A stretch of 64,000 nt of DNA, from assembly GCF_018919145.1 (NCBI RefSeq), contig NZ_JAHLQJ010000008.1:124001-188000 (forward strand), written 5' to 3'. The notes under the pieces were generated by a model, which ran no database searches, was not told the DNA's origin, and was given only the letters and a program-made list of their open reading frames with translations. Numbering within the stretch: position 1 is the first letter of the stretch; every line of letters starts with the position of its first letter. Shown here in pieces: positions 45,506 through 54,465 of the stretch. The translations under genes and the position numbers were made by a program. This stretch comes from Paenibacillus brevis (GTDB lineage Bacteria > Bacillota > Bacilli > Paenibacillales > Paenibacillaceae).

Positions 45506-46003
45506 ATGCCAATGATTAGAAAAGGGTACGTCATAACATCACTGATCTCGGCGATGGTAGGAGCAGCACTGGTATGGTTTGCGGCTGGAGACCGCCAAGA
45601 CCGGGTTATCGATGACTGGATTCCGCTGAATATGGAGATTGCCGCTGCTGTATCGCTGCAAGAGACGGCTGCCGAGCCGCAAGTCGAGACAACGACTCCA
45701 CCGGAGGCCGTGCCTGCTACTACGGATACGATCCAAACACCGGCCCCTGCCGAGACGGCAGTTACGCTGCCGTTACAGACTTCTCAATTAGAGAATGCGG
45801 CTGCAGTATCCAATGTAATTTCTATTAATACAGCTTCAATGGCAGAGTTAATGGAGATTCCAGGCATCGGAGAGAAGAAAGCGCAGGCTATTATTGAATA
45901 CAGAACTTCTCATGGATTATTTAAAACCGTGGAGGATTTAACGAAGGTCAAGGGAATTGGAGATAAGATGCTGGAAAAAATGAAGCCGCATATCGGGCTG
46001 TAG
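45506..46003 (+). CDS. comEA: Competence protein ComEA (DNA receptor)
   Basis: A 165-residue membrane-anchored DNA-binding protein for natural transformation. An N-terminal helix (VITSLISAMVGAALVWFAAG) is followed by a long Pro/Thr/Ala-rich linker (residues ~45-95) and a helix-hairpin-helix domain ending the protein (SINTASMAELMEIPGIGEKKAQAII, VEDLTKVKGIGDKMLEKMKP). It binds double-stranded DNA outside the membrane. The start may instead be ATG 45512, better spaced from GGGGG. Confidence 0.95.
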   Translation: MPMIRKGYVITSLISAMVGAALVWFAAGDRQDRVIDDWIPLNMEIAAAVSLQETAAEPQVETTTPPEAVPATTDTIQTPAPAETAVTLPLQTSQLENAAAVSNVISINTASMAELMEIPGIGEKKAQAIIEYRTSHGLFKTVEDLTKVKGIGDKMLEKMKPHIGL

Positions 46004-46021
46004 GAATGGAGGAATTTGCTT

Positions 46022-46543
46022 ATGATAAGTCCGGAGACGCGTAAAGATTGGGATACCTACTTCATGGATATTGCTTATATGGTGTCAACCCGCTCACGCT
46101 GCAGCCGCAGACATGTGGGTGCTGTATTGGTACAGGGCAAGAAGCTGCTGGGCACGGCATACAATGGTGCCCCGTCCGGCGTGCCCGATTGTCTGGAGGC
46201 CGGGTGCATGATCGCCGAGGATTACGAGGTTACCGTTGTAGAAGGCCAGGAAAAAGTAATCAAGAAGCAAAGATGCATCCGGACGATTCATGCGGAGCAA
46301 AACCTGCTTCTGTTCACGGATCGGGTAGATCGGGAGGGGTCAAGCGTTTATGTTACGGATGAGCCTTGCTGGACCTGTGCCAACATGCTGGCGAACAGCG
46401 GAATTACAGAAATCGTGTATCACCGCCCTTATCCGAAGGATACGGGAAAGGTAACGGCAATGATGCAGCAAAAAGGCATCGTCTTCAGAAGGCTGGACAC
46501 CTATTCTCCTCCTCCGGAGACCGTAGTCATGATTCAGGATTAA
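46022..46543 (+). CDS. comEB: ComEB, dCMP deaminase family protein
   Basis: A 173-residue zinc-dependent cytidine/deoxycytidylate deaminase. Zinc and catalytic motifs are IHAEQNLLLF (HAE) near residue 98 and DEPCWTCANMLANSG (PCxxC) near residue 115. It converts dCMP to dUMP in the cytoplasm; ComEB is dispensable for competence but conserved in this operon. TGGAGGAA lies about 8 bases before ATG 46022. A terminator-like hairpin follows, before comEC. Confidence 0.95.
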   Translation: MISPETRKDWDTYFMDIAYMVSTRSRCSRRHVGAVLVQGKKLLGTAYNGAPSGVPDCLEAGCMIAEDYEVTVVEGQEKVIKKQRCIRTIHAEQNLLLFTDRVDREGSSVYVTDEPCWTCANMLANSGITEIVYHRPYPKDTGKVTAMMQQKGIVFRRLDTYSPPPETVVMIQD

Positions 46544-46564
46544 AATTTTGATTAAGATGCAGGA

Positions 46565-46606
46565 AGGACCTCATCTGTCTAAAAGACAGGCGAGGTTCTT
46601 TTTATT
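46565..46606 (+). terminator. Terminator between comEB and comEC
   Basis: AGGACCTC-CTGTCT pairs with AGACAG-GAGGTTCT around AAA, followed by TTTTTATTTT. A true intrinsic terminator shape inside the comE operon. Confidence 0.8.
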
Positions 46607-46630
46607 TTGAACGAAAAAGGAAGGTTCACT

Positions 46631-49303
46631 ATGAAGCAGAGACCTTTGGTTCAGGCGGCTTGCTTTTGGATTGCGGGCAGCACAGCCGCTTGTCTGTTGC
46701 AAGGAACGGAGTTCTGGCTGCTATGGGCAGGCATGGTGCTGATGCTGCCGCTTTACGGGTTAATATGCTCCTTGTCCTGGAAGAAGCTTCTGATTTTAGG
46801 GGTTGTTTTCTCGGCGGCTGCCGGATATTGGATGGTTCAGGACAAGCTTAACACTAGCAAGCTGTCGGATTCGTATAAAGAGATAAGGCAATCCGTCCTT
46901 CCCGACAAGACAACGGCTGCCATGCAAGGCACCCTTATGACTTCTCCGGACATCGATGGCGACCGGGTAACCTTTACGCTCCGTTTGAAGGGAGAAGTCG
47001 AGCTGGCCCTTGGGCACACTGATACCGATCTGCTGCCTGCCGAGAAGAAGCTGTCTAATGTGGACGGCGAGAGAGTTCTGGTGCAGGTAACTTTGGCAAA
47101 GAAAGAGGAACTGGACGAAGCATCCTTATGGGGAAGGGGACAGGAAATTCAGATTCGAGGGGCGCTTGAACGGCCTGGCATATCCAGCAATTATGGCGGC
47201 TTCGACTACAGGAACTACCTCCGCTATCAGCGGATACATTGGCTGCTGAAGGTTAAGGGTGCTTCGGAAGTAGTGCAATCGAATCGTGCCGGAGGCTGGG
47301 GAACCCCGCAGCTGCTTAGCAATATTGATCAGCTCCGGCAAGCGCTTGGGGCGAAGGTGGATACGTTATTCCCGGATTGGCAGGGCGGATATATGAAAGG
47401 GCTTCTGATCGGCCTGGCTGATGAACTGGAGCCTGATAAATACACTCAATTTACGAACCTGGGGCTTAGTCATATTTTGGCGATATCCGGAAGTCATGTG
47501 GCTATCAATATTGGCTTGCTTTTGGGGCTTTGCCGGTTGTGCAGGCTTACTAAAGAGACCTCGCAGATGTTAGCGTTAGGCTTCACTCCGTTTTATGTTC
47601 TGCTGACAGGATTTACCCCTTCTGTTATCCGTGCCGGAATGATGACTATGCTGGGACTGTATTTGCTCCGCAGAGGGCTGTTGAAGGATGGTCTCCACCT
47701 AGTCTCCGCTTCTTGTCTGGTCATGCTGATCTGGGACCCTTACTTACTTGTAAATGTGAGCTTTCAGCTGTCCTTTGCCGTAACCGCCGGCTTAATCGTG
47801 TTTGTACCGTTGCTTATGCCATGGCTAAAATGGCTGCCTAGTCGATTTCGCTCTGCAGTAGCCATTACTGTTGCGGCCCAGTTGGTCTCCTTCCCTCTGA
47901 CGATTTTTTATTTTAATCAGGTCTCGATTCTGTCCCTGGCAGCAAATCTGGTGCTTGTTCCAGTGGTCAGTCTTGTTTCGCTTCCGGGAGGAACGGCTGC
48001 TCTGCTGGTCGGTCTGATCTGGATGCCTCTTGCCCGCTTTATTGCCTACCCGGTAATTCAGCTCAATCGCTTAACCTTTATTATCACAGAGTGGCTGAAT
48101 AGCTGGATGGGGTCTATGACGTATTGGAAATCTCCCTCGTTGCTCTGGATTCTCTCCTTTTACGTTGTGCTGTATTGGCTTTTGTCACGGGAAGCAGGTA
48201 CAGCGAAGGAACGGGAGCGGAATCGTGGCAGCCTTCTGGCGCAAGAGGATACGGCCCCGCTTCCGTCCTACCCAGATCATCATGCAGGGCCAGCTTCAGC
48301 ACCCGGTCCGTTCCCCTTCTTCAATGAGCCCCGCCGATCGTGGCGCGATATCGGAATATCGCTGGCAGCCGCAGCTATCATAGGGGTTCTTCTCTATGCC
48401 GGCTTCCAGTCTGACTATCGCCAAGGAACCGGGTATGTTGAATTTTTGGATGTCGGACAAGGGGATAGTGCATTAATTACAACGCCTGAGGGACTTCATA
48501 TTCTGATAGACGGCGGGGGAACCGTCACTTTCCGAAAATCCGGCGATACTTGGCGGCAGCGCAAAGACCCTTTTGAGGTAGGTAAGAAGACGCTTGTCCC
48601 TCTGCTAAAAAAGCGGGGTATTCACCGGCTGGATGCCGTGGTGCTGACCCATGGAGATCAGGATCATATCGGCGGCTTGCAGGCGGTTTTGGACAGCTAC
48701 CCCGTTGGAATGATTTTTCTTAATGGCAGTCTTGCGGACTCGGCAACGATGAATCAGCTCATGAAGACGGCTTTAGAACAGGATGTCCCCATTTATGCAG
48801 TCAAAACAGGACAAGTATTACAGCCTGACCAGAAAACCCGGCTTGTATTTCTGGCTCCGGAGGATGAACGTATCACCTCGAATTTTCCTTATACTAAGGA
48901 TCAGAATACGCGATCCGTAGTGTTCCGGCTAACTATGGATGGGGTTTCGTTTCTATTTACGGGAGACATGGATGCTAAGGCAGAACGGCGAATTTTGGAG
49001 AAGCTGGAGAGTCAAGCAATCAAGGGCTTTCAGCTTCAAAGCGATATATTGAAGGTCGCTCATCATGGCAGCAAGACCTCCTCCACACAGGAATGGCTGG
49101 GCCAAGTGCAGCCTAGGGTTTCTGTTATTTCAGCGGGCAGGTCAAACGTGTATGGTCATCCTAACAGCAGTGTTGTCGAACGGCTCGAAGCAACAGGCAG
49201 CCAGATTTATCGGACCGATTTGAACGGAGGAATCCAGTTCAGAATTCTACAGGGGGAACTCTACGTTCGGAGCAAGTGGCAGACTTTAAATGAAGCGTAC
49301 TGA
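46631..49303 (+). CDS. comEC: ComEC/Rec2 DNA internalisation channel
   Basis: An 890-residue polytopic membrane protein that forms the DNA uptake channel. It has an N-terminal DUF4131-type soluble region, a competence domain with many helices (from LSHILAISGSHVAINIGLL near residue 285), and a C-terminal metallo-beta-lactamase domain (FLDVGQGDSALITTPEG, LTHGDQDHIGGL, DILKVAHHGSKTSS) thought to degrade one strand. ATG 46631 follows AAGGAAGG; the earlier TTG at 46607 sits in the terminator's T run. Confidence 0.96.
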   Translation: MKQRPLVQAACFWIAGSTAACLLQGTEFWLLWAGMVLMLPLYGLICSLSWKKLLILGVVFSAAAGYWMVQDKLNTSKLSDSYKEIRQSVLPDKTTAAMQGTLMTSPDIDGDRVTFTLRLKGEVELALGHTDTDLLPAEKKLSNVDGERVLVQVTLAKKEELDEASLWGRGQEIQIRGALERPGISSNYGGFDYRNYLRYQRIHWLLKVKGASEVVQSNRAGGWGTPQLLSNIDQLRQALGAKVDTLFPDWQGGYMKGLLIGLADELEPDKYTQFTNLGLSHILAISGSHVAINIGLLLGLCRLCRLTKETSQMLALGFTPFYVLLTGFTPSVIRAGMMTMLGLYLLRRGLLKDGLHLVSASCLVMLIWDPYLLVNVSFQLSFAVTAGLIVFVPLLMPWLKWLPSRFRSAVAITVAAQLVSFPLTIFYFNQVSILSLAANLVLVPVVSLVSLPGGTAALLVGLIWMPLARFIAYPVIQLNRLTFIITEWLNSWMGSMTYWKSPSLLWILSFYVVLYWLLSREAGTAKERERNRGSLLAQEDTAPLPSYPDHHAGPASAPGPFPFFNEPRRSWRDIGISLAAAAIIGVLLYAGFQSDYRQGTGYVEFLDVGQGDSALITTPEGLHILIDGGGTVTFRKSGDTWRQRKDPFEVGKKTLVPLLKKRGIHRLDAVVLTHGDQDHIGGLQAVLDSYPVGMIFLNGSLADSATMNQLMKTALEQDVPIYAVKTGQVLQPDQKTRLVFLAPEDERITSNFPYTKDQNTRSVVFRLTMDGVSFLFTGDMDAKAERRILEKLESQAIKGFQLQSDILKVAHHGSKTSSTQEWLGQVQPRVSVISAGRSNVYGHPNSSVVERLEATGSQIYRTDLNGGIQFRILQGELYVRSKWQTLNEAY

Positions 49304-49395
49304 TCTTCCAGCAGCCTGCGGATGACGCAATCTATTTTTTTTGATATTCTAAGGTGAGTTAATCAGGAATTTATCAAAAATAATAGTAACAACAT

Positions 49396-49422
49396 TGCAA
49401 CATATTTCGGGACGATCCCGTC
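49396..49422 (+). promoter_or_regulatory. ECF-type promoter for sigma/anti-sigma operon
   Basis: TGCAAC at 49396-49401, a 17-base spacer and CGTC at 49419-49422 resemble SigW-group promoters (TGAAAC...CGTA). Lying just before an ECF sigma gene, it suggests autoregulation. Confidence 0.55.
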
Positions 49423-49451
49423 TGTAAGGTTGCAAGAGAGGGGGAGCCTTT

Positions 49452-50000
49452 GTGGTGGAGCAAGGACTCGTCAGAGCCGCTCAATCGGGCGATCGCGACG
49501 CTCTAATCACCCTATTGCGAGAAATTGAGAATCATGTATATACTACGGCCTTTTACATTCTAAAAAATGAACAGGATGCTATGGACGCTGCGCAGGAAGC
49601 ACTTATCCGCATTTATACAAAAATTGATTCTTATGAGGAGAAGGCGCAGTTCAAGACCTGGGTTCAACGAATCGTAACAAATATCTGTATCGACAAATTT
49701 CGCCGGGCTAAGCCGACCGTATCCATTGATGAGCATGAAATGGTCTTTCAGGGAAAGGAAAGCGTAGAACGCGAGGTAATGTCCGGTTATCTGGCTCAAG
49801 ATATCCGGGAGGCGATTGACCAATTACCCGAACAGCATCGAATGGTCGTTGTACTGAGGTACTTGCAGGACTTCTCTTACAATGAAATAGCCGATAGTCT
49901 GAATCTGCCGCTGAATACGGTGAAATCCTATTTGTTCAGAGCCAGGCAGCAGCTTCAGCACTTACTTCAAGATTATCAGAAAGGTGGTGTATCAGGATGA
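49452..50000 (+). CDS. ECF RNA polymerase sigma factor (SigW-like group)
   Basis: A 182-residue sigma factor with region 2 (YTTAFYILKNEQDAMDAAQE, KAQFKTWVQRIVTNICIDKFRR) and region 4 (LPEQHRMVVVLRYLQDFSYN, IADSLNLPLNTVKSYLFRAR). It directs RNA polymerase to stress or envelope genes. It begins with GTG after a GAGGGGGAG site, and its stop overlaps the anti-sigma start by four bases. Placement between comEC and holA is an insertion relative to B. subtilis. Confidence 0.95.
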   Translation: MVEQGLVRAAQSGDRDALITLLREIENHVYTTAFYILKNEQDAMDAAQEALIRIYTKIDSYEEKAQFKTWVQRIVTNICIDKFRRAKPTVSIDEHEMVFQGKESVEREVMSGYLAQDIREAIDQLPEQHRMVVVLRYLQDFSYNEIADSLNLPLNTVKSYLFRARQQLQHLLQDYQKGGVSG

Positions 50001-51148
50001 AATGCTCGGAGGCGGTGGAATGGATGCATCGTTATATCGACCATGATCTGAGCGAGGAAGAGAGCTCGGCACTGTTTGAGCATATTCAGAGCTGCCGTGA
50101 TTGTGAAGAAGAGTTCGCTATGCTCAAGGAGCTGTCTGCCCAATTGGAGGAGCTTCCGGTGTTGGCCCCGCGTTACAGCCTTGTCGATGCGATTCTCCCG
50201 CAGCTTGAGGCGCTTGATCTTGGTCGCCGGGAAGAGGGCAGCGCATCCGAGGAGATCCCTGCCGCGACAATGGCAGCTGCACCGGTCAATCGCCGGCGCG
50301 AGCGGACCTCGGGCCGCAGCCGTGCTTATCGCACAGGCGCGTTCGGTCTGGCGGCAGCAGTGATTTTGGGTGTGTTCATTTATCAGGTAGAGCCGCGTAC
50401 CGTTCGCGATGCTGAGATAGCTTCTTATTCCGTAATGGACACGAGTGAGAATTCAGCTTCGTTGGAATCCTCTACTCAGGATATAGCGCAGTCGTCGGAT
50501 GCACAAAATATGACAGCCGGCAGTGAGCAGGAAGAAGCTGCTCAGGATGCCACATCAACAGATCCAGAGTCTGAGGCATCTGACAATAAGTCAGCTTCTT
50601 CAGATGAACGCAGCACGGCGGACAGCAGTCCGATTGCTGGTTCTGACCATTCGACGGGGGCAGCTCCGGAGCAGCCGGATTCCCCGGCCTCGAATCAGAA
50701 GAGCCCATCGTCTTCTTCAGGACAAAAGTCGACTGGCCAGGAAAATGAGAGGTCAGCCAACAAGGAAGATACGTCTGCCGGACACCGCGCTGGCGGTTCG
50801 GACGGTGCCGTAAGTGATGAAAGCGCAGCTGATGCTCCTTTGCTCCAGAAGAATGACGGCATTACTGAACAGGAGTCGGATGTGCAGGACGAAAGAATAA
50901 TGATGGGGATCTCCGGGTTTGCAATGTTAAATGAGTGGCCTTCTCCGGATGGACTCTTCCTGGTGAAATATCTGGATGAACATTTGTATTTGTACCGGAA
51001 TGAGTCCGACAGCTCAACCGTTGTTACGGACTTGCCTGTAGAAGGCGAGTGGATTAGCGGCGAGTGGTCTGAGGATGGGACAGTCTTTACTTATATTGTA
51101 GAGAAAGACGGAGTATCTGCTTCCTATACCCTTCAGCCTGTTCGCTAA
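49997..51148 (+). CDS. Membrane anti-sigma factor with zinc-finger (ZAS) domain
   Basis: A 383-residue protein starting with an anti-sigma zinc domain (HRYIDHDLSEEESSALFEHI, then QSCRDCEEEF with the HxxxCxxC ligands, residues ~12-38), a single membrane helix (TGAFGLAAAVILGVFIY, residues ~115-131), a ~150-residue Ser/Glu/Gln/Ala-rich low-complexity extracellular linker, and a compact C-terminal domain (ISGFAMLNEWPSPDGLFLVKYLDEHLYLY). It should hold the ECF sigma at the membrane until a signal triggers proteolysis. The C-terminal sensor is not one I recognise. Confidence 0.9.
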   Translation: MKCSEAVEWMHRYIDHDLSEEESSALFEHIQSCRDCEEEFAMLKELSAQLEELPVLAPRYSLVDAILPQLEALDLGRREEGSASEEIPAATMAAAPVNRRRERTSGRSRAYRTGAFGLAAAVILGVFIYQVEPRTVRDAEIASYSVMDTSENSASLESSTQDIAQSSDAQNMTAGSEQEEAAQDATSTDPESEASDNKSASSDERSTADSSPIAGSDHSTGAAPEQPDSPASNQKSPSSSSGQKSTGQENERSANKEDTSAGHRAGGSDGAVSDESAADAPLLQKNDGITEQESDVQDERIMMGISGFAMLNEWPSPDGLFLVKYLDEHLYLYRNESDSSTVVTDLPVEGEWISGEWSEDGTVFTYIVEKDGVSASYTLQPVR

Positions 51149-51636
51149 AAATACAGAGATAAAGAAAACGGGCCCCAAACGGTGGCACCTTTTCGGAAGA
51201 TATGGAATAGGTTATATCTATATAAGCTGAACTGAAGATTGTGTATCTTGGGGGCAACGTATGTAATGTGCTTGCGAGCGCTGCCGCTTCTACAGCACAT
51301 AGCACACTTATGCCTTATCCACGCACACGTTCATTTAATTCATCTTATATAGCTACGGTAAAGAGCTACACCCTGAACGTCGTATGACCGCAGGCGGGAT
51401 TGTTTCTAGAGCCTTCCGGCCTGCGTTTATATAGATGCTCTGGGACAAAGGGACTTTCGCACAGCGAGGGTTCCTTTGTTGCTTTTCATGCAAGGCTTGG
51501 ACGAATCCGCCATTTCACAGTATCATAGAGACTAGATAAGTTGGAAAGAAGCCACGTTGCCCCCCAGCAGCGTACCCTTCTTAGGCCAGCTTATAGGTAT
51601 TTGAGCATGTTCTTAGAAACCTGAAGGAGTTGCATG
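51149..51636 (+). other. Non-coding gap with hairpins
   Basis: No gene is supported. Two stem-loops are visible: CGCAGGC/GCCTGCG at 51390-51426 followed by TTTATAT, and ACAAAGGGAC/GTTCCTTTGT at about 51444-51480 followed by a short T run. They may terminate the sigma/anti-sigma transcript or belong to a small RNA. The small yqzM gene found here in B. subtilis was not found. Confidence 0.4.
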
Positions 51637-52656
51637 ATGGACGTCAAGACAGTGCTGAAACAAATCAAACAAGGGCAGATTGCCCCGATTTATTTATGCT
51701 ATGGTACGGAGAAATATCAGATTCAGGAATTCGTTAGCCTGCTGCAGTCGCAGATTACGGATCCGGAGCAGCGGGATTTCTCGCTTGCATCCTATGACTT
51801 GGCTGATACGCCGATTGAGATGATTGTGGAAGAAGCCGAGATGCTTCCCTTTCTTGTAGAGAGGAAATTGATTCTGGTTCGCGATGTGTCGCTGTTTGGC
51901 ACAGGGAAGGATAACGGCAAGATCGAACATAAGCTTGAGACGCTGACGTCTTATCTGTCCAATCCGGCTGAGCACAGTGTAATTGTCTTTTTAGTGCAGG
52001 GGGACAAGCTGGATGAGCGTAAGAAGATCGTCAAGGCTGTAAAAGCGGCGGGCACGGTGCTTTCCTTTATGCCACTGGGCGGCAGCGAATTAACAAGCTG
52101 GGTGATCCGGGAGGTTGAGAAGAGAGGCAGCCGAATCGGCCGCGAGGCGGCTGAGGCGTTAATTCAGACGGTAGGCGTCCAGATGTCCCCGTTGGCTACT
52201 GAAATAGACAAGCTCTGTCTATATGCCGGACAAGGCGGAATGATTGATTCTGCGGTTATTGAACAGCTTGTTGCCAAGACGACGGAGCAGAATGTATTTG
52301 TCATGGTTGAGCATATCGCGAACCTCCGACTTGAACAGGCGTTGGATATTTTCTATGAATTATTGAAGCAGCGGGAGGAACCCATCAAAATTGCATCTCT
52401 GATTGCCCGGCAGTTCCGGATTATGCTTCAGGTGAAGGATATGGCGAGACAGAGCTATTCGCAGCAACAGATTGCTTCACAGCTGGGCCTGCATCCTTAT
52501 GCGGTTAAGATTGCAGGTGAACAAGCTAGGAAGTTTGAGCCTTCTCGGCTTAAGGGGATTTTATCGGATCTTGCGCAGCTTGATTACCAAATGAAGAGCG
52601 GTGGAATTGATAAGGTGCTGGGGCTGGAGCTGTTTTTGCTCAAACTGGGCGCTTAA
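51637..52656 (+). CDS. holA: DNA polymerase III subunit delta
   Basis: A 339-residue clamp-loader subunit. The N-terminal AAA-like part contains APIYLCYGTEKYQIQEFVSLL and LPFLVERKLILVRDVSLFG; the C-terminal part includes EPIKIASLIARQFRIMLQVKDM, characteristic of HolA. It helps load the sliding clamp during replication. I prefer the second ATG (51637), 7 bases after AAGGAG. Order holA-rpsT(opposite)-gpr is the conserved one. Confidence 0.95.
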   Translation: MDVKTVLKQIKQGQIAPIYLCYGTEKYQIQEFVSLLQSQITDPEQRDFSLASYDLADTPIEMIVEEAEMLPFLVERKLILVRDVSLFGTGKDNGKIEHKLETLTSYLSNPAEHSVIVFLVQGDKLDERKKIVKAVKAAGTVLSFMPLGGSELTSWVIREVEKRGSRIGREAAEALIQTVGVQMSPLATEIDKLCLYAGQGGMIDSAVIEQLVAKTTEQNVFVMVEHIANLRLEQALDIFYELLKQREEPIKIASLIARQFRIMLQVKDMARQSYSQQQIASQLGLHPYAVKIAGEQARKFEPSRLKGILSDLAQLDYQMKSGGIDKVLGLELFLLKLGA

Positions 52657-52739
52657 GAGGATATTCGAACTCATAAGAAAAACGTCTATCGACGTACTTG
52701 CATGGAAGACAGACCGCGGTTAGCGGAGGTTTTTCTTGC

Positions 52740-52783
52740 GATATCAGGGAGCTAATGCTCCGAAGTTTATACTTGCTGATATC
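52740..52783 (+). other. Nested inverted repeat downstream of holA
   Basis: GATATCAG (52740-52747) pairs with CTGATATC (52776-52783), enclosing a second stem GGAGC/GCTCC with loop TAAT. It lies between a weak CCGC/GCGG hairpin with T run and the bidirectional terminator. It could be an RNA element or a protein-binding site. Confidence 0.4.
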
Positions 52784-52786
52784 TTC

Positions 52787-52821
52787 AAAAAGACCTGAAC
52801 GATTATCGTTCAGGTCTTTTT
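52787..52821 (+). terminator. Bidirectional terminator between holA and rpsT
   Basis: AAAAAGACCTGAACGAT / ATCGTTCAGGTCTTTTT is a perfect palindromic stem with T runs in both directions, serving the convergent holA and rpsT genes. Confidence 0.92.
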
Positions 52822-52847
52822 GAGCTTAAGTTTATAAATAGCGACGC

Positions 52848-53120
52848 TTACGCTTGCGACGTAAGGGCGTTCAATTTTTTAGCCAAGCGGGACTTCTTGC
52901 GGGCAGCTGCATTTTTATGGATCAAACCTTTAGTAACGGCTTTGTCCAATTTTTTGGAAGCAGCGGCGAAAGCAGACTTCGCAGTTTCCACTTCATTGTT
53001 AGCCAGAGCTGTGTCAGCAGCTTTAACAACAGTACGAAGAGCGGATTTTTGCGAAGCGTTCAGCGCACGGCGCTTGTCATTCGTTTTTACGCGTTTGATT
53101 GCGGATTTAATGTTTGGCAT
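52848..53120 (-). CDS. rpsT: 30S ribosomal protein S20
   Basis: A 90-residue, Lys/Ala-rich helical ribosomal protein starting [19 protein letters not shown] and ending [12 protein letters not shown], matching bacterial S20, which binds 16S rRNA. AGGAGGTG lies 7 bases before the ATG at 53120; the frame extends upstream but without a ribosome binding site. It is transcribed alone and ends at the bidirectional terminator. Confidence 0.97.
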   Translation of the reverse strand: MPNIKSAIKRVKTNDKRRALNASQKSALRTVVKAADTALANNEVETAKSAFAAASKKLDKAVTKGLIHKNAAARKKSRLAKKLNALTSQA

Positions 53121-53249
53121 TGCATTCACCTCCTGTAAAGCATATATCATCCCAGATGATTCACAACTTAAAATAGTTTATCACGATGCCCAGCAAATTG
53201 CAATCAGTTCCTACAAACAATTCGGCAGGCCCTAAAGGGGAATTAAACG

Positions 53250-53280
53250 TGAATAATCGCTTGCGCTGTCCCGCAAACTA
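53250..53280 (+). promoter_or_regulatory. Sigma-G/F-type promoter of gpr
   Basis: TGAATA (53250-53255), an 18-base spacer and CAAACTA (53274-53280) match the forespore sigma-G consensus TGAATA...CATACTA at 12 of 13 positions. B. subtilis gpr is a known forespore-controlled gene. Confidence 0.75.
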
Positions 53281-53313
53281 TAGCTGCGAGCAAGAAAAAA
53301 GGAGGCATGAGCA

Positions 53314-54330
53314 ATGACATTGGATTTGCAAAAATACTCGGTCCGCACCGATCTGGCTGTGGAATCCCGAGAGCTTGCCGAGACTATCCATGGCGGGCCG
53401 CTCCCTGGAATTCACGAGCAGGTTGACGAGCAGGATGGCATTAAGGTTACCCGTCTTGATGTGCTGGACGAAGCTGCTTCAGCCAAGCTTGGCAGAATCA
53501 AAGGACATTACATTACCATTGAGGTCCCCGGACTGCGGGGTCAGGACAGTGAGCTGCAGGATAAGGTAGCCGAAGCGTTTGCCAAAGAATTCAGCGGCTT
53601 TCTTAACAAGCTTGGTATTGCCAAAGGAGCGAAGGCTCTTATTGTCGGGCTCGGGAACTGGAATGTAACACCGGATGCACTGGGCCCGCTTGTCGTTGAA
53701 AATGTGCTGATCACCCGCCACTATTTCGAGCTGACTCCGGATCAGGTATCTCCGGGTTACCGTCCGGTCAGCGCGATTGCTCCCGGAGTGATGGGAATTA
53801 CGGGCATCGAGTCGAGCGAGGTTGTGCAAGGGATTGTGGATCGTACAAGGCCAGATCTCATTATCGCTATCGATGCGCTTGCCTCCCGTTCGCTGGAACG
53901 GATTAATACGACCATCCAGATTGCGGATATCGGCATCCATCCGGGATCAGGCATAGGGAATAAACGCCGCGGGTTAACCCGTGAGATTCTCGGAGTGCCT
54001 TGTATCGCCATCGGAGTACCCACCGTGTGCTATGCTTCCACCATCGTGAACAATGTATTCGATATGATGAAGACCCATTTCGATCAGGAGCAGGATGACG
54101 GACAACAGATGCAGACCAAGCAAATTCTTGGACTATTGACCGAGTTAAGCGAAAGCGAACGCTTGGGATTGGTCAAGGAGGTGCTGGAGCCGCTGGGTCA
54201 CGATCTGATCGTGACGCCTAAAGAAATCGACGAGTTTATTGAAGATATCGCGAACGTAATTGCCAACGGCCTGAATCTTGCATTGCACGAGGCGGTTAAT
54301 CAGGAAAACGTATCCGCCTACACCCACTAA
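53314..54330 (+). CDS. gpr: Germination protease (spore protease) GPR
   Basis: A 338-residue aspartic-type protease that degrades small acid-soluble spore proteins at germination. It starts with a propeptide-like segment (YSVRTDLAVESRELAE) and contains VGLGNWNVTPDALGPLVVENV near residue 110, PGVMGITGIESSEVVQGI near residue 155 and LIIAIDALASRSLERINTT near residue 185. It is made as a zymogen in the forespore. AGGAGG precedes the ATG. Downstream is spoIIP. Confidence 0.97.
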   Translation: MTLDLQKYSVRTDLAVESRELAETIHGGPLPGIHEQVDEQDGIKVTRLDVLDEAASAKLGRIKGHYITIEVPGLRGQDSELQDKVAEAFAKEFSGFLNKLGIAKGAKALIVGLGNWNVTPDALGPLVVENVLITRHYFELTPDQVSPGYRPVSAIAPGVMGITGIESSEVVQGIVDRTRPDLIIAIDALASRSLERINTTIQIADIGIHPGSGIGNKRRGLTREILGVPCIAIGVPTVCYASTIVNNVFDMMKTHFDQEQDDGQQMQTKQILGLLTELSESERLGLVKEVLEPLGHDLIVTPKEIDEFIEDIANVIANGLNLALHEAVNQENVSAYTH

Positions 54331-54338
54331 CTCTCTAT

Positions 54339-54368
54339 GAAGTTCGCATTCTCGCGAACTTCTTTTTT
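54339..54368 (+). terminator. Terminator after gpr
   Basis: GAAGTTCGC / GCGAACTTC stem with a short loop, followed by TTTTTTAT. Confidence 0.88.
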
Positions 54369-54465
54369 ATGATAATAGCAAGTTCTATCCTCTCCGATAG
54401 GTTCATAGATTTGAAGTATATGAGATCAGAGCCTAAGCATACTGGCTGGAGGAGGATAACACATA

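Noticed and set aside
54425..54445. Sigma-E-like promoter (GTATATG...CATACTGG) before spoIIP
   Set aside because: The -10 box is so close to the start codon that the transcript would begin inside or after the ribosome binding site, so it is unlikely to be the real promoter.
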